NCBI GenBank assembly: GCA_036660495.1
Contig: JAVXAN010000030.1
Location: 1-8,871, forward strand
Reading direction: 5' to 3'
Length of the DNA stretch: 8,871 bases
Source of the DNA: JAVXAN01 sp036660495
Lineage (GTDB): Bacteria > Bacillota_I > Bacilli_A > RF39 > UBA660
Part shown: positions 1 to 6,621 of the stretch, one piece after another
How the letters are laid out: each line of letters opens with the position of its first letter
Numbering within the stretch: the first letter of the stretch is position 1
Program-made: the position numbers and the translations under genes
Notes under the pieces: model-generated
What the model saw: only the letters and a program-made list of their open reading frames with translations
Database searches by the model: none
What the model was told of the DNA's origin: nothing

Positions 1-9
1 GGTAATAAT

Positions 10-696
10 GTGTTAGCAATAGTAGTGCCAGAGATAAGCTTAGTAGAGTACCTTTTATCAAAGTGTACTTATAAGAAGGTTAAAGATAGGAATAACATTA
101 TAATATTTAAGGCGGTTTATAATAATAGTAAATTTTTAATATTAATTACTGGTTATGGTAAAGTTAATATTGGTAGTTCATTAAGTTTTTTAATTAATAA
201 TTTTTCAATAGAAAAGCTGGTTCAAATAGGAACAGCAGGTAGTTTAAAGGAAAAAATCGAGATATTTGATTCAGTTGTTTCAAATAGCACCTTGCAGTAC
301 GATGTTGATTTTACCTTGTTGGGAGAAAAAGAAGTTACCTTACCAAATCAGCAAAAAGGTGTTTTTTATTCAGAAAACGATCTTAAATGTAGTCTTCAGG
401 AATCATCAATTGGTTGTGGAGTTAAAACCCATGATGCACTTATTATAACTGGAGATTCGTTTATTTCTAATTATAATCTTGCATTAAAATTAAAAAAGAC
501 TTTTTGTGCTGATGCAGTTGATTGTGAATGTGCTGATGTAGCTCAGATTGCGTATAATAATAAAATTGATTTTGCTACAATAAAAATAATATCAAATTAT
601 GCGTTTGATTATGGTGTTAATCAGTATAAAATGTATGATGAAGAAGCTAATTTAATTTGCCAAAAGGTAATATTAAGATTTTTAAGAGGTAAATAG
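10..696 (+). CDS. MTA/SAH nucleosidase-like (nucleoside phosphorylase family) protein with Asp-to-Asn at the catalytic position
   Basis: The protein has 228 residues, the usual length of 5'-methylthioadenosine/S-adenosylhomocysteine nucleosidase (MtnN/Pfs), which cleaves the N-glycosidic bond of MTA and SAH in methionine salvage. Family landmarks run in order: GYGKVN (48-53), IGTAGS (73-78), YDVDFT (97-102), ITGDSF (146-151), the ribose-binding region VDCECADVAQIA (170-181, usually VEME-A--AQ-) and IISNYA (193-198). The ribose-contacting Glu is kept as E173, but the neighbouring Met is Cys. The catalytic Asp of the usual ISD motif is N196 (codon AAT, 595-597). The N-terminal catalytic Glu does not align cleanly; E8 or E13 could fill the role. 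The GTG at 10 is the chosen start because GGT lies just upstream at the window edge and an overlapping ATG at 8 hits a stop at once; the frame stays open to base 1, so a longer N-terminus is possible. Family membership is clear. Activity and substrate are uncertain: it may be inactive or prefer 6-oxopurines, since trimeric purine nucleoside phosphorylases use Asn at a comparable position. Confidence 0.85.
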   Translation: MLAIVVPEISLVEYLLSKCTYKKVKDRNNIIIFKAVYNNSKFLILITGYGKVNIGSSLSFLINNFSIEKLVQIGTAGSLKEKIEIFDSVVSNSTLQYDVDFTLLGEKEVTLPNQQKGVFYSENDLKCSLQESSIGCGVKTHDALIITGDSFISNYNLALKLKKTFCADAVDCECADVAQIAYNNKIDFATIKIISNYAFDYGVNQYKMYDEEANLICQKVILRFLRGK

Positions 697-707
697 CTTT
701 TATTTAC
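689..707. terminator. Palindrome between convergent stop codons, possible weak bidirectional terminator
   Basis: GTAAATA (689-695) and TATTTAC (701-707) form a 7-bp inverted repeat with a 5-nt loop. It contains the TAG stop of the nucleosidase-like gene (694-696) and the TAA stop of gerB (700-702, - strand). The genes are only 3 bp apart, so this is the only terminator-like structure available to both. It is AT-rich and lacks a clean U-run, so termination there is only a suggestion. Confidence 0.3.
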
Positions 708-1803
708 GGACTGATTTTGGAATGAATAAGCATCTAATAAAAATTATTAAAAAAACAATAAAAACAGGAATTATAAATATTAACATAAAATAGTGCTCCA
801 TTATTACTAAGAAGATACTTGTGTTTTGTAAAACTGTGGTAGCTATAAACAAACATGAAATAGAAATTAATATTATTATTACTGATTGTTTTTTAGTTTT
901 AATTTTAGTTTCTTTAAAGTATGTTATTAAACCATGTAAAGATATGTTTGCAAGGGCAATTAAATAAAATATCCATCTAAATGATAATAAGTTTTCAATT
1001 CTCAAATCATTATTAGAAATATTTATTTTTTTTAATAGAATGTATTCAGGATATTTAAATATATAAGACATTTTATATCCTAAACAGCTAATTACATAAA
1101 ATGTTACGAGAACTAGTGATATATTTGTCAAAATGTAGAAAATAATAATACTTTTAGAGTAGTTTTTCGGGTCTTTTATATAGTCTTTTTTAATAGATAA
1201 TAAAAGAATTGACATAAGTCCACAATTTCCAGCGTAATATAAGGAACCATTTAATATACTGTAAAAATTGTTTGAATTAGTTAGCATAGGAAATATATTG
1301 TTTAATTCTACATAATTAATGAGTGAAAACTCTATGTAAATTACTAATATAACAATTATTACAAAAGTTATTTGTGATATTCGGCTTATTGTTTCTAACC
1401 GTTTAAATGATATTACTAAAGTTGTTAAAACAACAAGTATTCCAATAACAAAAAAAGGAGTTAAATGTAGGTATTTACTTGATAAAAAAGAAGTTGTAGA
1501 TCTTATAGCAATTGTATATGAAATTATAAATATTAAAACAAAAAATACGTTAAAAACATTACCAAGAACTTTTCCAAATAATTTAACGTTTTTTTGATAT
1601 ATATTTAAAGATGGGTAATAATTATTTATTTTTAAGTACATTAATACTGGAATTATTCCAATAATACTTCCAATTATAATAGCAATTAATGTGTTGTTGG
1701 CAGATTTCCTAAGAATTAATATGTCATTTAAGCCTAAATACATGCTACTAATAATTAGTGAAAAAAGCATTCCAACTTGAACTGAAGAAACCTTATTATT
1801 CAT
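700..1803 (-). CDS. gerB: Spore germination protein GerB family (GerAB/GerKB-type germinant receptor subunit)
   Basis: This is a 367-residue polytopic membrane protein of the spore permease family (APC superfamily). In GerA-type receptors this B subunit is thought to bind the germinant in the spore inner membrane. About ten hydrophobic segments are visible, roughly at residues 8-30, 37-57, 78-100, 112-132, 145-165, 186-204, 217-241, 274-295, 307-325 and 330-357. Family-like stretches include the N-terminal SSVQVGMLFSLIISSMYLG and the KYPEYILLKKI (250-260) plus RIENLLSFRW (268-277) region after the seventh segment. The length matches the usual 360-370 residues. It is the last gene of the operon: its ATG (1801-1803) lies inside the 3' end of gerC with an 8-bp overlap, and its AAAAAGGAG Shine-Dalgarno (about 1811-1818) sits within gerC, pointing to translational coupling. 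Germinant specificity cannot be read from sequence. Confidence 0.93.
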   Translation of the reverse strand: MNNKVSSVQVGMLFSLIISSMYLGLNDILILRKSANNTLIAIIIGSIIGIIPVLMYLKINNYYPSLNIYQKNVKLFGKVLGNVFNVFFVLIFIISYTIAIRSTTSFLSSKYLHLTPFFVIGILVVLTTLVISFKRLETISRISQITFVIIVILVIYIEFSLINYVELNNIFPMLTNSNNFYSILNGSLYYAGNCGLMSILLLSIKKDYIKDPKNYSKSIIIFYILTNISLVLVTFYVISCLGYKMSYIFKYPEYILLKKINISNNDLRIENLLSFRWIFYLIALANISLHGLITYFKETKIKTKKQSVIIILISISCLFIATTVLQNTSIFLVIMEHYFMLIFIIPVFIVFLIIFIRCLFIPKSVRK

Positions 1804-2998
1804 TATTTTTCTCCTTTTTAGGGGATTTTATTGATAATTCAATGGATTTTATTTTTACATTGGAAAACGTCTTAAAACTTATATCATTTTTTATATTATT
1901 AGTGGTATAGTTTAATTTTTTCATTTGATTGTTTTTCATTTTATAAAATTTTGAGCCATATTTAAGCGCATCACTTTTGTTTGTTACATAAAGGGTATTC
2001 AAAGCTTCGTTCATAACTTTCTTAATTTTATTTTCAACTTGCTTTTCAATTTTATGAATTGATTTTTCATGGTCTAGAAAATCAGCTTTGCAGTTATATT
2101 CAATTAGGTCAGCACTTATTTTATTGCTTATTTTAACAAAAGGTTTATTATTTTTAAAAGATATTTTTTCGTGTGTTTTTGAAGATGAAATTTTAATACT
2201 CCCATAGTTATTTTTCCCGCATTTAAAGTTAATATAAGTTTGACCAGCGTCATTGTTAATTATATTATAACCAATACTCTCATTAACGTTCATGTAAAAA
2301 CTTAGTCTGTTATTTTTTAAAACAGCTAAATCATCATATACAAGCTTAGTGTCAGGATCACTATCAGATATATTATCCATGTTTTCTCCAGCACTTATTT
2401 TTCCTAAAATTCGAACAGAAGGAAGAACTGCTTCTTCACCGTCATTAATTAAATATGAAATAAACTGATCAGTAGTTGTTATGTTGGTTATTCCACTATA
2501 TTTAGAAGAAGAAAATAAAGCATCTTTTAGGTTTTGAGAAGGTAATGTTTCAAGCGGTGTAATTATTTTTAAAATATTGTATGCTTTGCAATCTTTTGCT
2601 ACTAAAATAATTGAGTCTTTTTCGGTTTTTGCATCTCTCATAAAAAAGTCGAGATAATCTAATGGATCTTTTTGTTTTAATAATTCTTCATTGATAATAA
2701 TTACGCCATTATGACCTAAATATAATTCTTTTGGGGAATCAAGCATTGTTGACTGTAAAGCACCATATATAGTGTGATCAGTAGCTTTATAAAACGTAAT
2801 TAGACTGTTGGTTGATAGTTCAGTCTTTTTAGCATTCATTATTTGAACACCAACTTCATATTCGTTTGGTTTTTTATCATTTATGTCAATTGAAATTGCT
2901 GAAACAATGGCAGAGGTATTAATTTCTTTATAGTTATAACATCCAGTTAAATTGAAAACAGTAATTAAAAAAAACACTAATTTTATTTTTCTTTTCAT
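1796..2998 (-). CDS. gerC: Ger(x)C family spore germination lipoprotein
   Basis: This is a 400-residue protein of the GerAC/GerKC family, the lipoprotein subunit of germinant receptors on the outer face of the spore inner membrane. A basic start (MKRKIK), a hydrophobic stretch (7-16) and the lipobox LTGC predict lipidation on C20. The mature protein opens with YNYKEIN, equivalent to the family's common WDYREI. The N-terminal domain (about 25-200) contains the YLGHNGVIIINEEL and FFMRDAKTE regions. The C-terminal domain (about 220-385) has the alternating strands and long basic helix typical of the family, including HKIEKQVENKIKKVMNEAL (315-333) and DALKYGSKFYK (343-353). The length is normal. 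Its ATG directly abuts the gerA TAA (no spacer), with an AAGGAG ribosome site inside the gerA 3' end; it overlaps gerB by 8 bp. The last 13 residues are highly charged and lysine-rich. Confidence 0.93.
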   Translation of the reverse strand: MKRKIKLVFFLITVFNLTGCYNYKEINTSAIVSAISIDINDKKPNEYEVGVQIMNAKKTELSTNSLITFYKATDHTIYGALQSTMLDSPKELYLGHNGVIIINEELLKQKDPLDYLDFFMRDAKTEKDSIILVAKDCKAYNILKIITPLETLPSQNLKDALFSSSKYSGITNITTTDQFISYLINDGEEAVLPSVRILGKISAGENMDNISDSDPDTKLVYDDLAVLKNNRLSFYMNVNESIGYNIINNDAGQTYINFKCGKNNYGSIKISSSKTHEKISFKNNKPFVKISNKISADLIEYNCKADFLDHEKSIHKIEKQVENKIKKVMNEALNTLYVTNKSDALKYGSKFYKMKNNQMKKLNYTTNNIKNDISFKTFSNVKIKSIELSIKSPKKEKNNE

Positions 2999-4426
2999 TT
3001 ATTTTCTCCTTATAAATATGTTTTTAGGATGTAATTTTGATTTAGTATTTAAAATAATAGCATCACTTTGACCATTTAAGTTAAATGGCTCAAAAGGTGA
3101 AAAATATGGTTTACCACATGATTGTTCACTTACTAATATGGCTAATAAAATTAAAATTCCAAACACTATTCCAATAAAACCAAATAATGCTGCTAAAATA
3201 ATTAAAAAAAGTTGCCACCATCTAATTGAATTAACCAATTCAATTGAAGAAAAAGCTAGACTAGCTATTGAACATATACCCACTATTATTATCGTAATTG
3301 GAGATACAATTCCAGCATCAACAGCAGCTTGACCTAGAACTAAGGCACCTACAATAGAAATTGAGCTTCCTCCTTTTCCGGGAAAACGGATGTCACTTTC
3401 CCTTAAAATTTGAAACATAAAAATCATAGTAACAATTTCAAACACTGTAGAAAAAGGTACTCCATCTCGCTGAATTGAAAAGCTAATTAATAAATCACTT
3501 GGTAATGATTCCCAGTTAAAAGCCATTAAGGCAATGTACATAGCAGGCGTAAGAATTGCTAAAATAAAAGCAATAAACCTTACAAATCTGTTTGCAGTTA
3601 CATTAATACTTTTTTCATAATAATCACTTGGACTTTTAAAAAAGTCTAAAAATAATGTAGGAAGAATAGCAACCTCGTTAGAGTTTTCTACCATTAAAAT
3701 GATTCTTCCTTCCATTATCATTTGGCATGCATAATCTGGCCTTTCAGTATATAAGTTGGTTGGAAAAACATTTCTTTGACTATTACTTATTGCTTCTAAA
3801 ACGTAATTAGTGTTTCCAGCATATTCAATATCAATGTTTTTAATTTTTTTATAAATATCATTAACCAGTTTTTCATCACAGGTTTTGTTTAAATAAAAAA
3901 TGGCAACCATTGTCTGACTTTTTTTACCAACCCTAGCTTCCTTAAACCAAAGATTTTCACTTTTTATTCTTCTTCTTATCATTCCAATATTAGATTGATA
4001 ATTTTCACTAAAAGCATCAGTTGGACCTTTAAGGCTTTTTTCTTTTTCACTTTTATTAATTTCACTATATAAATCAGCTTTATTTTCAAAAGCTAAGATA
4101 CCTTTATTGTTTTCAAAAAGAATAATAGTAAATCCACTTAATACATAGTAACTAATCTCTTCTTCAGTTATTTCTTTTCCATTATTATTGGGAATGTAAT
4201 TTTTAATATATAAAAAAAGGTCTTTAGTTTTAATTTTGCTTTTTTCTTCATCTAATCTTCTTAAAATGAAATCATTAATACTTATTGAACTTGATACACT
4301 ATTACTATAAATAGCAGTGATGATTTCATTATTAATGGGAATATCTTTATAGGTTATATCAGTAGCGTCACCGGTTTTCTTTTTAAATTCACTAATTATT
4401 TCTAATCTTTTATTTTTTATTATCAT
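2999..4426 (-). CDS. gerA: Spore germination protein GerA family (GerAA/GerKA-type germinant receptor subunit)
   Basis: This is a 475-residue A subunit of a GerA-type nutrient germinant receptor, which acts in the inner membrane of the dormant spore and starts ion release when germinant is sensed. The soluble N-terminal part (about 1-275) carries the family signature KGPTDAFSENYQSNIGMI followed by RRRIK (133-154), then FPTNLYTERPD (221-231), a variable EGRIILMVENSNEVAILPT stretch and KSPSDYYEK (264-272). The C-terminal membrane part has hydrophobic segments at about 281-301, 326-341, 355-390 and 403-433, with the conserved motif RFPGKGG then SISIVGALVLGQAAVDAG (347-372). The length is at the short end of the usual 480-550, with no apparent domain loss. 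It is the first gene of gerA-gerC-gerB. The ATG at 4424-4426 follows GAGGAA (4431-4436). The same A-C-B order occurs in Bacillus subtilis gerK. A sigma-G-like promoter is described separately. Confidence 0.95.
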   Translation of the reverse strand: MIIKNKRLEIISEFKKKTGDATDITYKDIPINNEIITAIYSNSVSSSISINDFILRRLDEEKSKIKTKDLFLYIKNYIPNNNGKEITEEEISYYVLSGFTIILFENNKGILAFENKADLYSEINKSEKEKSLKGPTDAFSENYQSNIGMIRRRIKSENLWFKEARVGKKSQTMVAIFYLNKTCDEKLVNDIYKKIKNIDIEYAGNTNYVLEAISNSQRNVFPTNLYTERPDYACQMIMEGRIILMVENSNEVAILPTLFLDFFKSPSDYYEKSINVTANRFVRFIAFILAILTPAMYIALMAFNWESLPSDLLISFSIQRDGVPFSTVFEIVTMIFMFQILRESDIRFPGKGGSSISIVGALVLGQAAVDAGIVSPITIIIVGICSIASLAFSSIELVNSIRWWQLFLIILAALFGFIGIVFGILILLAILVSEQSCGKPYFSPFEPFNLNGQSDAIILNTKSKLHPKNIFIRRK

Positions 4427-4445
4427 AAAGTTCCTCTTTTTTAAA

Positions 4446-4475
4446 TATTATTAACAAAGAATGGAATTTAATGCA
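4446..4475 (-). promoter_or_regulatory. Putative sigma-G (forespore) promoter of the gerA-gerC-gerB operon
   Basis: Reading the - strand, TGCATT (4475-4470) is followed by 17 bp and then AATAATA (4452-4446). The sigma-G consensus is about G-H-A-T-R, 17-18 bp, CATNMTA, so the -35 and the -10 each miss one position. Transcription would start near 4439, giving a leader of about 13 nt that still contains the GAGGA Shine-Dalgarno. Sigma-G control is the known mode for germinant-receptor operons in Bacillus. The call rests on motif and context only. Confidence 0.45.
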
Positions 4476-4510
4476 AAAAAAGGAGATCGCGCAGTTTCCT
4501 ACGCAATCTC
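4475..4510 (-). terminator. Intrinsic terminator with GAAA tetraloop, upstream of gerA
   Basis: On the - strand, GAGATTGCGTAG (4510-4499) pairs with CTGCGCGATCTC (4494-4483) around a GAAA loop. The stem has 12 base pairs including two G-U pairs, and is followed by C and seven U residues (4481-4475). On the + strand the two wobbles become C-A mismatches and there is no U-run on the 3' side, so it acts on - strand transcripts. The U-run ends exactly at the -35 element of the putative gerA promoter, so it would insulate gerA from upstream transcription. Confidence 0.85.
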
Positions 4511-4547
4511 AAAAAGAATAAAAAGGGGTTGGCTAGTGTGATACTAG

Positions 4548-4573
4548 CGCCAGTTCCCATTTGGGAGCTGGTG
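4548..4573. repeat. Long G+C-rich inverted repeat in the gerA-recG intergenic region
   Basis: On the + strand, 4547-4558 pairs with 4563-4574 around the loop ATTT. All 12 positions pair, two of them G-U. On the - strand the same two positions are A-C mismatches, leaving ten Watson-Crick pairs. No U-run follows in either direction, so it is not a simple terminator. It forms the 5' hairpin of the candidate - strand RNA, although the pairing pattern would suit a + strand RNA better. Confidence 0.7.
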
Positions 4574-4579
4574 CCATTT

Positions 4580-4608
4580 ATAATAATAGAAAGTGTTTTA
4601 AAAGTCAA
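4580..4608 (-). promoter_or_regulatory. Sigma-A-type promoter for the - strand candidate RNA
   Basis: On the - strand, TTGACT (4608-4603) is followed by exactly 17 bp and TATTAT (4585-4580). Each box has one deviation from TTGACA/TATAAT. The predicted start is near 4574, at the first bases of the G+C-rich structured segment. It lies back to back with the recG promoter. Confidence 0.6.
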
Positions 4609-4625
4609 GCACTTTTTAAAAATTA

Positions 4626-4634
4626 TGTTATAAT
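4626..4634 (+). promoter_or_regulatory. Extended -10 promoter of recG
   Basis: TGTTATAAT is a perfect TGnTATAAT extended -10. No good -35 lies 16-18 bp upstream, as is common for extended -10 promoters. Transcription would start near 4641, leaving a leader of about 22 nt containing the GAGGA ribosome site (4652-4656) six bases before the recG ATG. Confidence 0.55.
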
Positions 4635-4662
4635 TATTTTAGATTTTAAATGAGGACGTATT

Positions 4663-6603
4663 ATGAATGAGTTAATGATGATAAAAGGCGTTGGGCAAAA
4701 GAGTGCAAAGGCTCTTGAAAACATGGGAATTTTTACTAAAAATGACTTAATAAAAAATTATCCATATAAATTTATTGTTCTAAAAAAAAGAAGTTTAGAT
4801 GATGATGCTTTTTATAACGAAATGGTTATTGATGGCGTTGTTGAATCAACACCAGTAATTGGTTTTTTTAAAGGTGGTAATAGACTTAGCTTTAGGCTTA
4901 ATACTCAAAATAGAACGATTGTAATAACCATTTTTAATAGATCGTATATTAAAAATAATATTAAAGTAGGTTCTATTATAACGGTAATTGGTAAATATGA
5001 TAAATATAAGCAGTCTTTAGTAGCTAACAATATCATGTTTATGGCTCTTCCAAATAAAGAATTAATTATTCCTGTTTATCATTTAACTAGCAAATTAACA
5101 TCAAAACAAATAAATTTATTTATTAATAATTCATTAAATGAAAATGTAGAAAGTATTATTCCAAAAAAAATTGAAAATAAATATAATTTTATGGATGTAA
5201 ATATGGCTTTAAAAACCATTCATAATCCTGATGATATAAAGAAATTAAAAGAAGCGTTAAAAAGACTAAAATATGAAGAATTATATGAATATATGTATAA
5301 ACTCTATGTAATGAAGCAAAAACGATATGATCATAATGTTTTGTATGTTAAAAAAATAGATAGTAATATTATTAATAATTTTATTAATACTTTGCCATAT
5401 AAATTAACTGTTGATCAAAAAGCTGTTATAAAAGAACTGCTAAATGACTTAAACAGCGACATTAAGATGAATCGGCTTCTACAAGGAGATGTAGGAAGTG
5501 GGAAAACCATTGTGGCGCTAATTGGCGCATACGCACTTTATACAGCGGGGTTTCAAAGTGCTTTTATGGTTCCAACTGAAGTCCTTGCAGCACAGCATTA
5601 CAGAAATGCTTTAGAGATATTTTCTAATACTAAATTAAAAGTCGCGTTATTAACTGGTAAAATGACTTTAAAAGAAAAAGAAGGTGTATATAAAGCACTT
5701 GAAAATGGTCAAATAGATTTACTAATAGGAACTCATGCGTTAATTAGTGATAAGGTTACTTGGCATAATTTAGGATTTGTTATAACAGATGAACAGCATC
5801 GTTTTGGGGTTAATCAAAGATTAACATTAAAAAACAAATCTATGTATCCAGAGACGCTTTTAATGAGTGCAACTCCGATACCAAGAACATATGCTTTAAC
5901 AATATATGGAGATACTGATGTATCAAGTATAAAAACAATGCCTAAAGGAAGAGTTCCAATAAAAACATATGTAAAAAAGACAAGTGAACTAAAGGAAGTT
6001 TTAGAAGCTATATATCAAAGTTTAAAAAACAATAACCAAGTATATGTTGTTGCTCCATTAATTGAGGAAAGCGAAAAAGCATCTTATGAAAACGTTATTG
6101 ATTTAAAAAGAAAGTTTGAAGTTGCGTTTAAAAACTATAAAATTGAAGTTTTGCATGGTAAGTTAAGTACTTTAGAAAAAAGTAGAATAATGGATGACTT
6201 TGCCAGTAATAAAATAAATATTTTAATTAGTACGACAGTAATAGAAGTGGGAATTGACGTTAGAAATGCTACTAATATAATTGTTTTTGATGCACATCGG
6301 TTTGGACTTTCAACGCTTCATCAATTAAGAGGAAGGGTAGGAAGAAATAATGTTCAATCATATTGTTATTTAATAAGTGATAAAGATAATAAAAGATTAA
6401 AAATAATGGAAAGTACTTCTGATGGATATGAAATATCAGAGGCTGATTTTAAGCTTAGAGGGCAAGGAGATTTGTTTGGAATAAAGCAAAGTGGTGATAA
6501 TGTTTTTAAACTATCTGATTTAAAGAAAGATTATGATTTATTAGTAAAAGTAAAAAGTGATATTGAAACTTATTTTTCAAATGATATTGACAACAAGTTA
6601 TAA
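4663..6603 (+). CDS. recG: ATP-dependent DNA helicase RecG
   Basis: This 646-residue superfamily 2 helicase reverses stalled replication forks and migrates branched DNA (Holliday junctions, D- and R-loops). The N-terminus has a helix-hairpin-helix-like MIKGVGQKSAKALENMGI (6-23), then the OB-fold wedge domain (about 50-130) that splits the junction. Helicase motifs follow: Walker A GDVGSGKT (275-282), VPTEVLAAQH (303-312), the DExH box DEQH with RFG (376-382), MSATPIPRT (401-409), STTVIEVGIDV (523-533) and QLRGRVGR (554-561). The family-specific C-terminal motif FKLRGQGDLFGIKQSG (596-611) is intact. At 646 residues it is slightly shorter than the usual 670-690 but lacks no core motif. The ATG at 4663 is supported by GAGGA six bases upstream and by the N-terminal alignment. 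It is divergent from gerA and has its own promoter. The -35 box of a downstream candidate RNA lies within its last codons. Confidence 0.97.
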   Translation: MNELMMIKGVGQKSAKALENMGIFTKNDLIKNYPYKFIVLKKRSLDDDAFYNEMVIDGVVESTPVIGFFKGGNRLSFRLNTQNRTIVITIFNRSYIKNNIKVGSIITVIGKYDKYKQSLVANNIMFMALPNKELIIPVYHLTSKLTSKQINLFINNSLNENVESIIPKKIENKYNFMDVNMALKTIHNPDDIKKLKEALKRLKYEELYEYMYKLYVMKQKRYDHNVLYVKKIDSNIINNFINTLPYKLTVDQKAVIKELLNDLNSDIKMNRLLQGDVGSGKTIVALIGAYALYTAGFQSAFMVPTEVLAAQHYRNALEIFSNTKLKVALLTGKMTLKEKEGVYKALENGQIDLLIGTHALISDKVTWHNLGFVITDEQHRFGVNQRLTLKNKSMYPETLLMSATPIPRTYALTIYGDTDVSSIKTMPKGRVPIKTYVKKTSELKEVLEAIYQSLKNNNQVYVVAPLIEESEKASYENVIDLKRKFEVAFKNYKIEVLHGKLSTLEKSRIMDDFASNKINILISTTVIEVGIDVRNATNIIVFDAHRFGLSTLHQLRGRVGRNNVQSYCYLISDKDNKRLKIMESTSDGYEISEADFKLRGQGDLFGIKQSGDNVFKLSDLKKDYDLLVKVKSDIETYFSNDIDNKL

Positions 6604-6615
6604 AAACTATATTAT
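6587..6615 (+). promoter_or_regulatory. Sigma-A-type promoter inside the recG 3' end, driving the downstream candidate RNA
   Basis: A perfect TTGACA (6587-6592, in the recG codons for Ile-Asp-Asn) is followed by 17 bp and TATTAT (6610-6615). A TATAAT hexamer also occurs at 6616-6621 but at poor spacing (23 bp). Transcription would start near 6622, at the first base of the first hairpin. Confidence 0.6.
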
Positions 6616-6621
6616 TATAAT

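Larger units (their letters stand above)
4475..4574 (-). ncRNA. Candidate small structured RNA upstream of gerA (unidentified)
   Basis: A transcript of about 100 nt is predicted, starting near 4574 behind a near-consensus promoter and ending at the strong terminator at 4475-4510. Its 5' half is a G+C-rich island (26 of 45 bases at 4531-4575) in very AT-rich DNA, a common mark of RNA genes in such genomes. Predicted elements are a 5' hairpin (about 4549-4573, with C-A mismatches on this strand), a short hairpin GCTAG/CTAGC (4548-4532) with loop TATCACA, a single-stranded CCAACCCC stretch (4532-4525), a U-rich linker and the terminator. No ORF with a ribosome site is seen. It could instead be an untranslated leader of gerA with an attenuator, but I see no convincing antiterminator. 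It lacks the SRP RNA, tmRNA and T-box motifs I would recognise. Confidence 0.5.

Noticed and set aside
266..448. 60-codon frame on the + strand inside the nucleosidase-like gene
   Set aside because: It is a shifted frame within a well-supported gene and has no ribosome site or recognisable features.
3138..3332. 64-codon + strand frame antisense to gerA
   Set aside because: It is the complement of conserved gerA membrane segments; the hydrophobic look is inherited from that and no ribosome site precedes it.
4475..4574. T-box, SRP RNA, tmRNA or known riboswitch
   Set aside because: None of the sequence signatures I know for these (T-box TGG motif, SRP GGAAGCAGCC-type apical loop, tmRNA acceptor end) is present.
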